A stretch of DNA of 64,000 bases from Parapedobacter pyrenivorans (GCF_014636865.1 NZ_BMER01000003.1:62215-126214); one strand, 5' to 3'. Positions 26,323 to 34,161 are shown, numbered from the stretch's first letter. Notes: generated from the letters alone by a model not told the origin. Program-made: numbers and translations.

Positions 26323-27225
26323 TCAATGATATAGTTGGATGGCCGCTTCGAAGGTGTGGCAATGCGCATCGACAATATCTCGGATCTGAACGGAATAGCC
26401 GCCGCCCATACTCACCTGCACAGGCACTCGGGCTGCGTGACAATAGCCGAACACCAATTCATCCCGCTTCCGGCAGCCCGCCTTGGTTAACGCCAGCTTG
26501 CCCAGCTTGTCGGTCGCAAGCACGTCAACCCCAGCCTGATAAAACACAAAGTCGGGCTGAACGCGTTCGAAAATCAAGGCTAAATGATATTGCAGCAACT
26601 CAAGATAAGCCTCGTCTCCCACTCCGTCGGGCAGCCCGATATCTACGTCAGACCGTTCCTTGCGAAAAGGGAAATTCCGCTCGCCGTGCATGGAAAATGT
26701 AAACACGCGCGGTTCCTCCTCAAAAAGCTGTGCTGTACCATTGCCTTGATGAACATCCAAATCGATGATCAACACGCGCTGGCGAATGGCGCTGTTGAGC
26801 AGCCAGGCCGCTGCTATCCCCTGATCGTTGAGCAGGCAAAACCCCTCGCCCCAGTCGCGCCCGGCATGATGCGTACCTCCAGCTACGTTAAATGCCACGC
26901 CGTGCGTTATCGCAAATAGGCACCCATCAACCGTGCCCTTTACAATACGTAATTCACGTTCCACCAATGGCGCGGAAAGCGGAAATCCGATACGCCTAAT
27001 CATGGCAGGAGACAGGGCTACGTCAAGCAATTGGCGACAATACTCCGGCGCGTGGGCTTGGACAATGGTCGCTAAGTCTGCCGGCTCGGGCTCAAAGAAG
27101 CTGGATACCGGTACCGTTCCACGATGCAATAGTTGCGCAGGTATCAGATCGTATTTTTCCATCGGAAAGCGATGGCCCGCTGGCAACGGATGCGAATAAC
27201 TGGGATGGTAAGCAATCTTGAGCAA
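26323..27225 (-). CDS. Histone deacetylase-family (AcuC-like) amidohydrolase
   Basis: A 300-residue zinc hydrolase of the arginase/deacetylase superfamily. The catalytic and metal motifs are visible: GGTHHAGRDWGEGFCLLND (His-His pair), LIIDLDVHQGNGTA (Asp and His ligands), FVFYQAGVDVLATD (Asp ligand) and the terminal MGGGY. Substrates in bacteria are acetyl-lysine or other acetylamides. No ATG gives the usual N-terminus; a TTG at 27225 makes MLKIAYHPSYSHPLPAGHRFPM-like, which fits the family, so I use it. It lies directly upstream of an NdpA-like gene (23 bases) and is divergent from a YceH-family gene. Confidence 0.9.
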   Translation of the reverse strand: MLKIAYHPSYSHPLPAGHRFPMEKYDLIPAQLLHRGTVPVSSFFEPEPADLATIVQAHAPEYCRQLLDVALSPAMIRRIGFPLSAPLVERELRIVKGTVDGCLFAITHGVAFNVAGGTHHAGRDWGEGFCLLNDQGIAAAWLLNSAIRQRVLIIDLDVHQGNGTAQLFEEEPRVFTFSMHGERNFPFRKERSDVDIGLPDGVGDEAYLELLQYHLALIFERVQPDFVFYQAGVDVLATDKLGKLALTKAGCRKRDELVFGYCHAARVPVQVSMGGGYSVQIRDIVDAHCHTFEAAIQLYH

Positions 27226-27344
27226 TGGACCACACGTTTGATTCGACGAAGATAGCAATTGAGTACGCCTTTTTCATACAAAGTTGTTTTATTGAGATAA
27301 AAATTCCATTTTTGGGAGTTAACAAAGATGTGATAAGCCGAACC

Positions 27345-27992
27345 ATGGATAGTACACCAACACTCCCTATTTTATCAGCCGAAGAACAGCGTATACTGGG
27401 CTCGCTGATGGAAAAATCAAAAACCACCCCTGAATATTACCCGCTCACCCTGAACGCGTTGGTTGCAGCATGCAATCAGAAAACATCTCGGAAACCTGTG
27501 GTGAATTACGATGACAGTACGGTTGTCGCCACATTAGACTCACTCCGGAAAAAGGGATTGGTATCAACGGTTGTGGGCGGCTCCAGCCGGGTTACTAAGT
27601 ACAAACACAATTTTGCAATCGTATTCCCGGTGGTTCCGGCCGAGGTGACCATCATATGCCTGTTGCTATTGCGCGGACCACAGACGCCGGGCGAACTGAA
27701 TACGAACTCGGGAAGGATGCACGAATTCGAATCATTGGAGGAAGTGCAATCACTTTTGGACAACTTAGCCAATGCGGAATCTCCATATGTAAAGCAACTG
27801 CCCAAGCGACCGGGACAAAAAGAAGCCCGGTATATGCAGCTGCTGGGGGGAGGCACCATCCCGGACGAAAGCGACCTGGAGCTCAGTGATGGGAGCACAT
27901 CAGCCGAACTGGCCAACCGAGTTACCAAACTGGAAACGGAATTGGCCGCCCTGCGTGCCGAATTTGACAAATTGATGCAGGAATTATCATAA
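27345..27992 (+). CDS. YceH-family (DUF480) protein
   Basis: A 215-residue protein with two winged-helix domains of the DUF480/YceH family. Typical segments are LSAEEQRILGSLMEKSKTTPEYYPLTLNAL near the N-terminus, CNQKTSRKPVVNYD, and the second-domain stretch LRGPQTPGELNTNSGRMHEF. A short coiled coil ends the protein. The family is conserved but has no firmly known molecular role; DNA binding is likely. The ATG at 27345 starts exactly at the family N-terminus; an earlier in-frame start at 27225 would run through the divergent promoter of the deacetylase-like gene. Confidence 0.92.
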   Translation: MDSTPTLPILSAEEQRILGSLMEKSKTTPEYYPLTLNALVAACNQKTSRKPVVNYDDSTVVATLDSLRKKGLVSTVVGGSSRVTKYKHNFAIVFPVVPAEVTIICLLLLRGPQTPGELNTNSGRMHEFESLEEVQSLLDNLANAESPYVKQLPKRPGQKEARYMQLLGGGTIPDESDLELSDGSTSAELANRVTKLETELAALRAEFDKLMQELS

Positions 27993-28077
27993 TTATGATG
28001 TACCGGAAGCGCACAAAAACTAAAACCAGTTAATCGTTGTTATATTTACGGAAGTTATCGATATCAACCCAGTAGTT

Positions 28078-28548
28078 ATGGAAACAAAACCAGTAACATA
28101 CACCCGCATACTCATCGCAACAGATGATAGCGAGTGTTCAAAAAAGGCGTTGCAGCATGGATACGGACTTGCCAAACTGATGGAATCGTCTGTGGCATTG
28201 ATTCACGTAATCGAACCTGCCGCGCCGACCAATTATGGTGCCGATCCGCTGATGGGGCAACAACCGATCATCATCCCTGAAACCACGGAAATGCAGGAAG
28301 AAAATTCCAAAACCATGTTGGATGAGATCAGCAAAGGTCTTCAAGATGTGAAAGAAGTGTTTACGTTCAGCCGAATAGGCAACCCAAAGCAGGAGATACT
28401 TACCGTAGCCAATGAATGGGCGGCCGATCTTATCATTATGGGCACCCACGGCCGAACGGGGTTTGATCATTTTATATCAGGCAGCGTATCCGAAAGCGTA
28501 ACACGCAGAGCACCTTGTCCGGTATTGGTAGTGCCCGGCAAATGTTAA
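28078..28548 (+). CDS. Universal stress protein UspA family
   Basis: A single-domain Usp of 156 residues. The nucleotide-binding pattern G-x2-G-x9-G-S/T is present in GTHGRTGFDHFISGSVSESV (near 123-142), so it is probably of the ATP-binding type. The N-terminal strand ILIATDDSECSKKAL carries the conserved Asp. Such proteins are induced by growth arrest or envelope stress. The gene stands alone: the YceH gene ends 85 bases upstream, and a bidirectional terminator separates it from the convergent ferredoxin. TATATTTA, close to a -7 element, lies about 40 bases upstream. Confidence 0.92.
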   Translation: METKPVTYTRILIATDDSECSKKALQHGYGLAKLMESSVALIHVIEPAAPTNYGADPLMGQQPIIIPETTEMQEENSKTMLDEISKGLQDVKEVFTFSRIGNPKQEILTVANEWAADLIIMGTHGRTGFDHFISGSVSESVTRRAPCPVLVVPGKC

Positions 28549-28572
28549 ATAAGGGCAAGTTCATAAACCACT

Positions 28573-28608
28573 AAAAAGGCCCTCCGTCGATTGAAAGAGG
28601 GCCCCTTT
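28573..28608. terminator. Bidirectional terminator between usp and ferredoxin
   Basis: GGCCCTC/GAGGGCC stem with a 12-base loop, flanked by A-rich and T-rich ends that extend pairing and give U-tracts in both directions. It serves two convergent genes. Confidence 0.85.
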
Positions 28609-28639
28609 ACATATTTTTCGAGAAACGCAGCCCCTTGCA

Positions 28640-28990
28640 TCACTCCCCGTGCAGCCACGCCTTTTTGGCTAACAGCTCTTCTTCCGTTTCACGGATATCT
28701 TCGTCATCCACACAACAGTCTACCGGACATACCGCGGCACACTGCGGCTCGTCATGAAAACCCACACATTCCGTGCATTTATCGGAAACGATGTAATAAA
28801 CTTCATCGGACAAGGCGACTTGTTCTTCGTCCGCATCAAGCGTCGTACCGTCGCCGAAATCAATAACGCCGCTCAGATTAGTACCTTCAGCAAACCGCCA
28901 ACTCACCCCAGCATCGTATATTGCATTATTCGGGCATTCCGGCTCGCACGCCCCACAATTGATGCATTCATCTGTTATCTTAATTGCCAT
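28640..28990 (-). CDS. 2[4Fe-4S] ferredoxin
   Basis: A 116-residue bacterial ferredoxin. The first cluster motif is CINCGACEPECP (Cys-x2-Cys-x2-Cys-x3-Cys-Pro) near residue 9. The second is CTECVGFHDEPQCAAVCPVDC, with an 8-residue insert between the second and third cysteines as in Allochromatium-type ferredoxins. An acidic stretch between the two halves, longer than usual, and an acidic C-terminus are expected for a soluble electron carrier. It is divergent from the LuxC-like reductase gene, to which it could supply electrons, though LuxC enzymes normally use NADPH. Confidence 0.93.
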   Translation of the reverse strand: MAIKITDECINCGACEPECPNNAIYDAGVSWRFAEGTNLSGVIDFGDGTTLDADEEQVALSDEVYYIVSDKCTECVGFHDEPQCAAVCPVDCCVDDEDIRETEEELLAKKAWLHGE

Positions 28991-29026
28991 CTAACTTCTA
29001 CGAAATATAATTAAAATAAAAAAACC

Positions 29027-29058
29027 TACTTTTGCAACTTGATGTGAAAAAGTTCACT
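29027..29058 (+). promoter_or_regulatory. -7 element and CRP-like palindrome before the acyl-CoA reductase gene
   Basis: TACTTTTG (29027-29034) is a full -7 match. Nine bases later TGTGA-N6-TCACT (29043-29058) fits the CRP/FNR-family consensus with one mismatch and would cover the transcription start, a repressing position. No TTTG is seen at -33. The shared spacer also drives the ferredoxin gene on the other strand. Confidence 0.4.
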
Positions 29059-29146
29059 ACAAAACTAGTCGTCTTTTTGTTACCAACCAAATTTGGTCAC
29101 AAATATACAACAAATCTCGTGTATTACAGCTCTTAAGATTCATATT

Positions 29147-30163
29147 TTGACAAAGAAACAACGTATAGAAGCTTTCGTTCAACTTGGGAAATACCTCATT
29201 TCCGGCAACCCGCACCTACGGCAAATCATCGAATCCGCCCAATACCATAACCCGTGGTTTACATTGCCCAATGTCCAGAAGGCGGTGAATGCGATTGCAT
29301 TGAATTTATCGGAAGATCGGCTGCAAAAATGGCTGGCCCCCTACCCCTTTGATGATGAGTCGAATAAAACCGTTGGACTCGTCCTAGCCGGAAACATCCC
29401 GCTAGTTGGCTTCCACGACATCCTGTGTGTGCTTTGTGCGGGCTTTAACGTACAGGTAAAGCCCGCAACAGACGACCCTACAGTTACCGCACACCTACTT
29501 GAAAAACTTCAGGATATCAACCCTGCCTTTGCTTCCGAGATCCGTATTACTGAGCGGCTTAAGGATTTCGATATGGTAATCGCCACCGGCAATGATAACA
29601 GCGCCCGGTACTTTACGTATTATTTCGGCGAAAAGCCGCATATCATCCGGAAAAACCGCAACAGTGCAGCGGTACTGACCGGCAAGGAAAATGCACACGA
29701 CCTCCAACAACTGGGTAACGATGTGTTTGACTATTTTGGCCTCGGCTGCCGGAGTGTCTCTAAGCTATTCGTACCCCAGGACTATGACATTTCGGTATTT
29801 TTTGATGGCATATCTTCTTTTCGCGATTGCATCAATCATCACAAATATGCCAATAATTACGATTACAACAAGTCCATTTACCTCATCAACGGCAATCCAC
29901 ATTTTGACAATGGATTCTTGTTGGTCAAGCCCGACGAACGGATGGCTTCGCCATTGGGAGTACTGCACCTCGAGGAATACCGAGATGCGGACTCGCTGAC
30001 TAAGCGGCTGAACGCACTGCACGACCAGCTACAATGTGTAGTCAGCAGCGATCAATTGGCGATTGCTACACCGCAAGTCGACTTCGGGCAAAGCCAGCAG
30101 CCCGCGCTCAACGACTATGCGGACGGTTTGAACACGTTGGATTTTTTGGCCAAACACCGATAA
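29147..30163 (+). CDS. LuxC-type acyl-CoA (fatty acid) reductase
   Basis: A roughly 338-residue member of the LuxC acyl-CoA/acyl-protein reductase family, related to aldehyde dehydrogenases. It has the dinucleotide region GLVLAGNIPLVGFHDILCVLCAG, the MVIATGNDNSARYF strand and the active-site cysteine in FGLGCRSVSKLFVP. It would reduce an activated acyl group to an aldehyde. No ATG fits; the TTG at 29147 gives the family-like start MTKKQRIEAFVQLGKYL, and an in-frame TTG at 29093 is also possible. Bacteroidota often carry this gene near serine-biosynthesis genes and a ferredoxin; only the ferredoxin is here. It is not a sign of bioluminescence. Confidence 0.85.
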   Translation: MTKKQRIEAFVQLGKYLISGNPHLRQIIESAQYHNPWFTLPNVQKAVNAIALNLSEDRLQKWLAPYPFDDESNKTVGLVLAGNIPLVGFHDILCVLCAGFNVQVKPATDDPTVTAHLLEKLQDINPAFASEIRITERLKDFDMVIATGNDNSARYFTYYFGEKPHIIRKNRNSAAVLTGKENAHDLQQLGNDVFDYFGLGCRSVSKLFVPQDYDISVFFDGISSFRDCINHHKYANNYDYNKSIYLINGNPHFDNGFLLVKPDERMASPLGVLHLEEYRDADSLTKRLNALHDQLQCVVSSDQLAIATPQVDFGQSQQPALNDYADGLNTLDFLAKHR

Positions 30164-30167
30164 CCCC

Positions 30168-30198
30168 TTTATCTTTCACGTAATTAATACTAACTTTG
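30168..30198 (+). promoter_or_regulatory. Promoter of the small protein/ftsE operon
   Basis: TTTA (30168-30171), 19 bases, TAACTTTG (30191-30198). The start codon follows six bases later, so the mRNA is nearly leaderless. Confidence 0.7.
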
Positions 30199-30204
30199 CA
30201 CACC

Positions 30205-30408
30205 ATGTATCTGATCAAAGTTAAGGGTGTGGCCAAAATACCGGATTATGTCCAACTGCGTGACGATGCCTTCACTTTGCTTGCTTACTTCAGGGTAGAC
30301 CGCCCTGACAAATCCTTGGAAAAATTAGGGCTGGGCAATAAAGCAGTGTACATTATGGAAGTTGTCAGGGAAATGCCTTTCGGACAAATTAAAAAAATAG
30401 AATTGTAA
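30205..30408 (+). CDS. Conserved small protein of unknown function preceding ftsE
   Basis: A 67-residue soluble protein starting MYLIKVKGVAKIPDYVQLRDD. Its sequence alternates charged and hydrophobic residues, with no membrane segment, cysteine or known motif. The ATG at 30205 is used because a promoter -7 element lies six bases upstream. It ends 6 bases before the FtsE-like ATPase gene, so it is almost certainly co-transcribed with it. From memory, a similar small gene often precedes ftsE in this lineage. A role in the FtsE/FtsX divisome or cell-wall hydrolase control is inference only. Confidence 0.78.
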   Translation: MYLIKVKGVAKIPDYVQLRDDAFTLLAYFRVDRPDKSLEKLGLGNKAVYIMEVVREMPFGQIKKIEL

Positions 30409-30414
30409 AACATT

Positions 30415-31095
30415 ATGATAGGCGATACGGTAATCACACTCAAAAACGTCGATATCTACCAACCCAAGCATCTCGTACTTGCTAATGTTAACCTGAAAAT
30501 CGATAAGGGCGAATTTGTATTCCTAATCGGCCAAACCGGGAGTGGCAAGAGCAGCCTGTTGAAAATCATCTATGGTGAACTACACATTGCCAGTGGTGAA
30601 GGGATGGTTGCCGGCTTCGACTTAAAAAAACTCAGTGAACGAGAAGTACCTTTCCTGCGTAGAAAATTGGGCATCGTTTTCCAGGATTTCCACCTACTCA
30701 CGGACCGTACCGTAGAAAAGAACCTGGAATTTGCCCTTCGCGCCACGGGTTGGAAAGACAAAAACCTAATCACCAACCGGATGCTGGACGTGCTCGAAAA
30801 GGTAGGCCTCCGCTCTAAGCTCAAGAAAATGCCTCATGAACTATCCGGTGGTGAGCAGCAACGCGTGGTCATTGCCCGTGCTTTGCTCAATAATCCCGAA
30901 ATTATCCTGGCCGATGAACCTACCGGCAACCTGGACCCCGAGACCTCTGAAGAAATCGTTTTGTTATTGAAAGAAATCAGTCGATCCGGAACTGCAATCC
31001 TAATGGCCACGCATGATTACCAAATCATCCGTAATATGCCTTCACGTATCATCAAAACGGGAGATGGCGCATTGCAAGACAATGTGTCAATATAA
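30415..31095 (+). CDS. ftsE: FtsE-like cell-division ABC transporter ATPase
   Basis: A 226-residue ABC ATPase. Walker A GQTGSGKSS (near 38-46), Q-loop VFQDFHLL, signature LSGGEQQRV, Walker B IILADEPTGNLDP and the H-loop ATHDY are all intact. The pattern and length match FtsE, which with the membrane protein FtsX controls peptidoglycan hydrolases at the septum. LolD/MacB-type ATPases are similar, so this is a family-level call. No ftsX lies nearby, which is usual in Bacteroidota as far as I recall. It follows the 67-residue protein by 6 bases and precedes grpE after a 142-base spacer. Confidence 0.85.
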   Translation: MIGDTVITLKNVDIYQPKHLVLANVNLKIDKGEFVFLIGQTGSGKSSLLKIIYGELHIASGEGMVAGFDLKKLSEREVPFLRRKLGIVFQDFHLLTDRTVEKNLEFALRATGWKDKNLITNRMLDVLEKVGLRSKLKKMPHELSGGEQQRVVIARALLNNPEIILADEPTGNLDPETSEEIVLLLKEISRSGTAILMATHDYQIIRNMPSRIIKTGDGALQDNVSI

Positions 31096-31099
31096 GCCT

Positions 31100-31142
31100 G
31101 CTTACATGGCGAAAGCTAGCGCTAATGCGCCATTTTGTAAGC
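31100..31142 (+). other. Branched hairpin between ftsE and grpE
   Basis: GCTTACATGGCG pairs with CGCCA-TTT-TGTAAGC (12 pairs with a 3-base bulge), enclosing a small AGC/GCT helix. No T run follows, so this is at best a weak terminator or a processing/regulatory structure of the ftsE mRNA end. Confidence 0.4.
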
Positions 31143-31184
31143 ATGGCGCGCCGCGAAACTGACAGGGTGACGGAGTTTCATAGC

Positions 31185-31200
31185 TGGCAATGAAATTGCG
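31185..31200 (+). promoter_or_regulatory. Sigma-54-like promoter of grpE-dnaJ
   Basis: TGGCA (31185-31189), six bases, TTGCG (31196-31200): the -24/-12 spacing and GG/GC dinucleotides of the RpoN consensus. The start would fall near 31212, before the ATG codons at 31229 and 31238. No TAnnTTTG element is seen in this spacer. Confidence 0.5.
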
Positions 31201-31237
31201 TGACCGAACTACGGTTGACAACAACAGGATGACAGCT

Positions 31238-31822
31238 ATGGCAAAAGACAAGAACAAAAGAAATTACGATAACAACGACATAATGGGAGAAAAAGAAGCT
31301 GCTGCGCAGGAAATCCAGACGGCCGACGATGCCCAAATCGAAAAAGAAATTGATCCTGCGGCTGATGAGCCTACAGAAACACAACGATTGACTGCCGAAT
31401 TGGCTGCGGCCAATGACAAGTATATGCGCTTATATGCTGAGTTTGATAATTACAAGCGCCGGATTGCAAAGGAGCGCGTCGAACTCATGCAAACCGCCGG
31501 CAAGGAAATCATTGCCAACCTACTACCGGCAATCGATGATTTCGACCGGGCGTTAAAGGCCTTTGAAACCGCTACTGAACTCGCTCCGTTGCAAGAGGGC
31601 GTGTCTTTGGTTGGCCAAAAGCTGAAGACCATCCTTACCAACCAGGGATTGAAGGAGATGGAATCGATAGGAAAACCGTTCGATGCAGAGTTGCAGGAAG
31701 CGATCACCAACGTACCGGCTGCCAGTGATGACCTGAAAGGCAAGGTAATTGACGAAATCGAAAAGGGCTACTTTTTACATGGTAAGGTGTTGCGCCATGC
31801 CAAAGTCGTTGTAGGCAGTTAA
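31238..31822 (+). CDS. grpE: GrpE nucleotide exchange factor
   Basis: GrpE (194 residues from this start) releases ADP from DnaK and forms a dimer with a long N-terminal coiled coil. The charged N-terminus, the coiled-coil region ([31 protein letters not shown]) and the beta-domain motifs ([26 protein letters not shown], and [16 protein letters not shown] at the C-terminus) are clear. Three in-frame ATGs exist (31190, 31229, 31238). The first overlaps the sigma-54-like promoter, and AGGA lies 8-10 bases before 31238, so that start is used. dnaJ follows after 13 bases. dnaK is not in the window. Confidence 0.95.
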   Translation: MAKDKNKRNYDNNDIMGEKEAAAQEIQTADDAQIEKEIDPAADEPTETQRLTAELAAANDKYMRLYAEFDNYKRRIAKERVELMQTAGKEIIANLLPAIDDFDRALKAFETATELAPLQEGVSLVGQKLKTILTNQGLKEMESIGKPFDAELQEAITNVPAASDDLKGKVIDEIEKGYFLHGKVLRHAKVVVGS

Positions 31823-31835
31823 CAGACAAGCAAGC

Positions 31836-32984
31836 ATGGCAAAACGAGATTATTACGATGTATTAGGTATTTCCCGCAACGCCGATCAAGCCGAGATAAA
31901 GTCGGCTTATCGGAAATTGGCTATTAAGTACCACCCAGACAAAAATCCAGACAACAAAGAAGCCGAAGAGAAATTTAAGGAAGCTGCTGAAGCTTATGAA
32001 GTACTCAGCAACTCCGAAAAGCGGCAACGCTATGACCAATTTGGCCATGCCGGTGGTGCTTCAGGTGGTTTCGGTGGCGGTGGTATGAATATGGAAGATA
32101 TATTCAGCCAATTTGGAGACATCTTCGGCGGCGGCGGCAGTCCGTTTGAAAGCTTTTTCGGTGGTGGGGGCCAACGTGGTGGTCGTCGTGTCACCAAAGG
32201 ATCCAACTTACGTATCAAGGTAAAACTCACCCTGCACGAAATCGCTAAGGGTGCCGAAAAGAAAATCAAGGTAAACAAGCAAGTGGTATGTTCCACCTGC
32301 GACGGCAGCGGCGCCAAGGATAAATCTTCATTCCACACCTGTCGCACCTGCGGCGGCACGGGTGCTGTACGACGGGTTACCAATACCATTTTGGGCCAGA
32401 TGCAAACAACCAGCACTTGCCCTACCTGTAATGGCGAAGGCGTAGAAATATCCGCGAAATGTACGGCATGCCATGGCGACGGACTGGTGCGTGGTGAAGA
32501 AACAATCAGCATCAACATACCTGCCGGCGTAAGCGAGGGCATGCAGTTATCCATGAGTGGAAAAGGAAATGCCGCCCCGCGTGGCGGGGTACCCGGCGAC
32601 TTGATTATCCTTATTGAAGAGCTACCACATGAAAGCCTGAAAAGGGACGGAACAAATGTTATCTATGACCTGTATGTCAATTTTGTCGACGCGGCATTGG
32701 GTACTAGCGTAGAAATCCCCACCATAGACGGCAAAGCGAAAATCAAAATTGAATCGGGCACTCAAGGCGGAAAAATACTGCGACTAAAGGGAAAAGGCGT
32801 GCCTGAGGTCAACTCCTACCATAAAGGTGACCAGCTCGTGTATGTCAATGTATGGACGCCTAAAGCGGTATCGTCAGAAGAGAAAGATCTGCTCGAACGC
32901 CTGCGCAACTCTCCAAATTTCAAACCCCAGCCCGGCAGGAATGAAAAAACCTTTTTTGAACGAATAAAGGAATATTTCGAATAA
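31836..32984 (+). CDS. dnaJ: DnaJ chaperone
   Basis: A 382-residue type I J-protein, co-chaperone of DnaK. The J domain (1-70) has the His-Pro-Asp motif in [11 protein letters not shown] glycine/phenylalanine-rich region follows (about 72-120), then four zinc-binding repeats [24 protein letters not shown] and CTACHGDG (about 150-215), and the C-terminal substrate-binding domains. All eight cysteines are present. It is co-transcribed with grpE (13-base gap), and a perfect hairpin terminator ends the operon. Confidence 0.98.
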   Translation: MAKRDYYDVLGISRNADQAEIKSAYRKLAIKYHPDKNPDNKEAEEKFKEAAEAYEVLSNSEKRQRYDQFGHAGGASGGFGGGGMNMEDIFSQFGDIFGGGGSPFESFFGGGGQRGGRRVTKGSNLRIKVKLTLHEIAKGAEKKIKVNKQVVCSTCDGSGAKDKSSFHTCRTCGGTGAVRRVTNTILGQMQTTSTCPTCNGEGVEISAKCTACHGDGLVRGEETISINIPAGVSEGMQLSMSGKGNAAPRGGVPGDLIILIEELPHESLKRDGTNVIYDLYVNFVDAALGTSVEIPTIDGKAKIKIESGTQGGKILRLKGKGVPEVNSYHKGDQLVYVNVWTPKAVSSEEKDLLERLRNSPNFKPQPGRNEKTFFERIKEYFE

Positions 32985-33012
32985 TAAGAGCATCGCTCCT
33001 TTAATCATATTG

Positions 33013-33042
33013 AGCTAAGCACCACAGTGCTTAGCTTTTTTT
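33013..33042 (+). terminator. Terminator of grpE-dnaJ
   Basis: Perfect 10-bp stem AGCTAAGCAC/GTGCTTAGCT, loop CACA, then seven T. Confidence 0.95.
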
Positions 33043-33060
33043 GTATGAACTTATGCAGAC

Positions 33061-33075
33061 TGACATTTAATGTCA
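33061..33075. promoter_or_regulatory. Perfect palindrome, candidate activator site
   Basis: TGACATT-T-AATGTCA is a perfect 15-base inverted repeat, about 200 bases upstream of the sigma-54-like promoter of the outer-membrane barrel gene, a distance usual for enhancer-binding proteins. It shares TGAC/GTCA ends with the repeat at 33285-33299. The remainder of the 380-base dnaJ-barrel spacer holds no gene; the longest frame, from 33140, is 14 codons. Confidence 0.4.
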
Positions 33076-33264
33076 AAAAGTCAATATGAAATAAGACAAC
33101 ATGGCGCGGCACGTTCAAACGGTTCAAAAAACGCAATAAACATGTTAGTTAATAGCGCAATCATCGTAAAAAAAAGCTTGATTTAAGCACTGAACCTATC
33201 CATTAAGCTCGTCCAATCAAAAGCGACACCGGGATGACAAAACGGACCATTTGGTGACAAACTT

Positions 33265-33280
33265 TGGCATTTGTATTGCA
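33265..33280 (+). promoter_or_regulatory. Sigma-54-like promoter of the outer-membrane barrel gene
   Basis: TGGCA (33265-33269), six bases, TTGCA (33276-33280), an exact match to the core RpoN consensus. The predicted start near 33291 lies inside the inverted repeat TGACTT-CAT-AAGTCA (33285-33299), giving a 5' leader of about 75 bases. The alternative TTTG at 33250 has no -7 element 19 bases later. Confidence 0.5.
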
Positions 33281-33364
33281 TAACTGACTTCATAAGTCAA
33301 ATAGTTCAAATGCAAAAAATGAGGACTGGATGACAATAATTTTAACTAAATTTTTAATAACATC

Positions 33365-33949
33365 ATGAAAAAACTATTTTTAACTTTAACAGCAGCCGTA
33401 GCAGTAACATTCGCAGCTAATGCACAAACCGAAAAAGGAAAGACTATCCTTGGCGGAAATGTGTCGTACGATTACACCAATGTAAAAGATGTTGACGGAA
33501 GTGTTCAGGGTTTTTCTATCTTACCTAATGTCGGCGTATTTGTTAGCGACAATGTGGCGGTTGGATTGGGAATAGGCTACGCTTGGAATCAGGAAGATGA
33601 TGGCACTGAGAAAGCTAAGCTTGGGCAATTCGTGGCCGCTCCGTATGCCAGACTTTACAAAGGCGACGGCGACTTTAAGTTCTTCGGTCAAGTATCCGTT
33701 CCAATGGCTTGGGGCAACTCCAAAGTCGATGATACGAAAATTTCCAAATCAGAACATTACGGTGTTGAATTGGCACCAGGCTTTGCGTACTTCCCTACCG
33801 ACAAGATCGGCATTGAATTTTCCGTACGAGGCTTGTATTATCAAAATGCCAGCACTACGCCTGAAGGCGGTAGCAAAACCAGCACCAACTCATTTGGTTT
33901 GAACGCCAATTCATTGGCCCCGAAAATCGGTGTCCAGTTCTATTTCTAA
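33365..33949 (+). CDS. Outer-membrane beta-barrel protein
   Basis: A 194-residue protein with a cleavable signal peptide (MKKLFLTLTAAVAVTFAANAQ) followed by alternating hydrophobic/polar strands and a C-terminus ending in Phe-Tyr-Phe (GVQFYF), the outer-membrane insertion signature. It fits the small eight-stranded barrel (porin family, PorT/OmpW-like) group common in Bacteroidota. Function unknown; these are often abundant surface proteins induced by stress. It is monocistronic: a long regulatory spacer precedes it, with a sigma-54-like promoter and two inverted repeats, and a strong bidirectional terminator follows. Confidence 0.85.
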   Translation: MKKLFLTLTAAVAVTFAANAQTEKGKTILGGNVSYDYTNVKDVDGSVQGFSILPNVGVFVSDNVAVGLGIGYAWNQEDDGTEKAKLGQFVAAPYARLYKGDGDFKFFGQVSVPMAWGNSKVDDTKISKSEHYGVELAPGFAYFPTDKIGIEFSVRGLYYQNASTTPEGGSKTSTNSFGLNANSLAPKIGVQFYF

Positions 33950-33967
33950 GAAATAGACACAACGGAT

Positions 33968-34006
33968 AAAAAAGCGCCTTGGCCAACCGCCAAGGCGCTT
34001 TTTTTA
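33968..34006. terminator. Strong bidirectional terminator
   Basis: GCGCCTTGGC/GCCAAGGCGC with a 5-base loop, flanked by six A and seven T, so it works in both directions: for the barrel gene (+) and for anything transcribed leftward from 34.16 kb (-). Confidence 0.93.
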
Positions 34007-34088
34007 TATAAATTAAAGATAAGCTAATGCTTTCTTACCCGAGTTGTTGTTGTCCGTCGTTTCGCCTCGCAGAATAGAGACTTGAACC

Positions 34089-34157
34089 AAAAAAGAAAGG
34101 TTTCCAAACGGGGAGAATGGAAACCTTTACTAACCAATTATAAACCTAAATTATGAA
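34089..34157 (-). ncRNA. Candidate small RNA (about 69 nt) with own promoter and terminator
   Basis: A consensus promoter (34162-34192, minus) points into a spacer with no leftward gene. About 30 bases after the expected start, AAAGGTTTCC/GGAAACCTTT (34128-34119 and 34105-34096) forms a perfect 10-bp stem followed by C and six T, an intrinsic terminator. The transcript has no useful reading frame. Read-through would stop at 33968. The complementary strand here resembles the leader of a SusC-type gene, so a decayed leader is an alternative. Confidence 0.4.
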
Positions 34158-34161
34158 GCTG

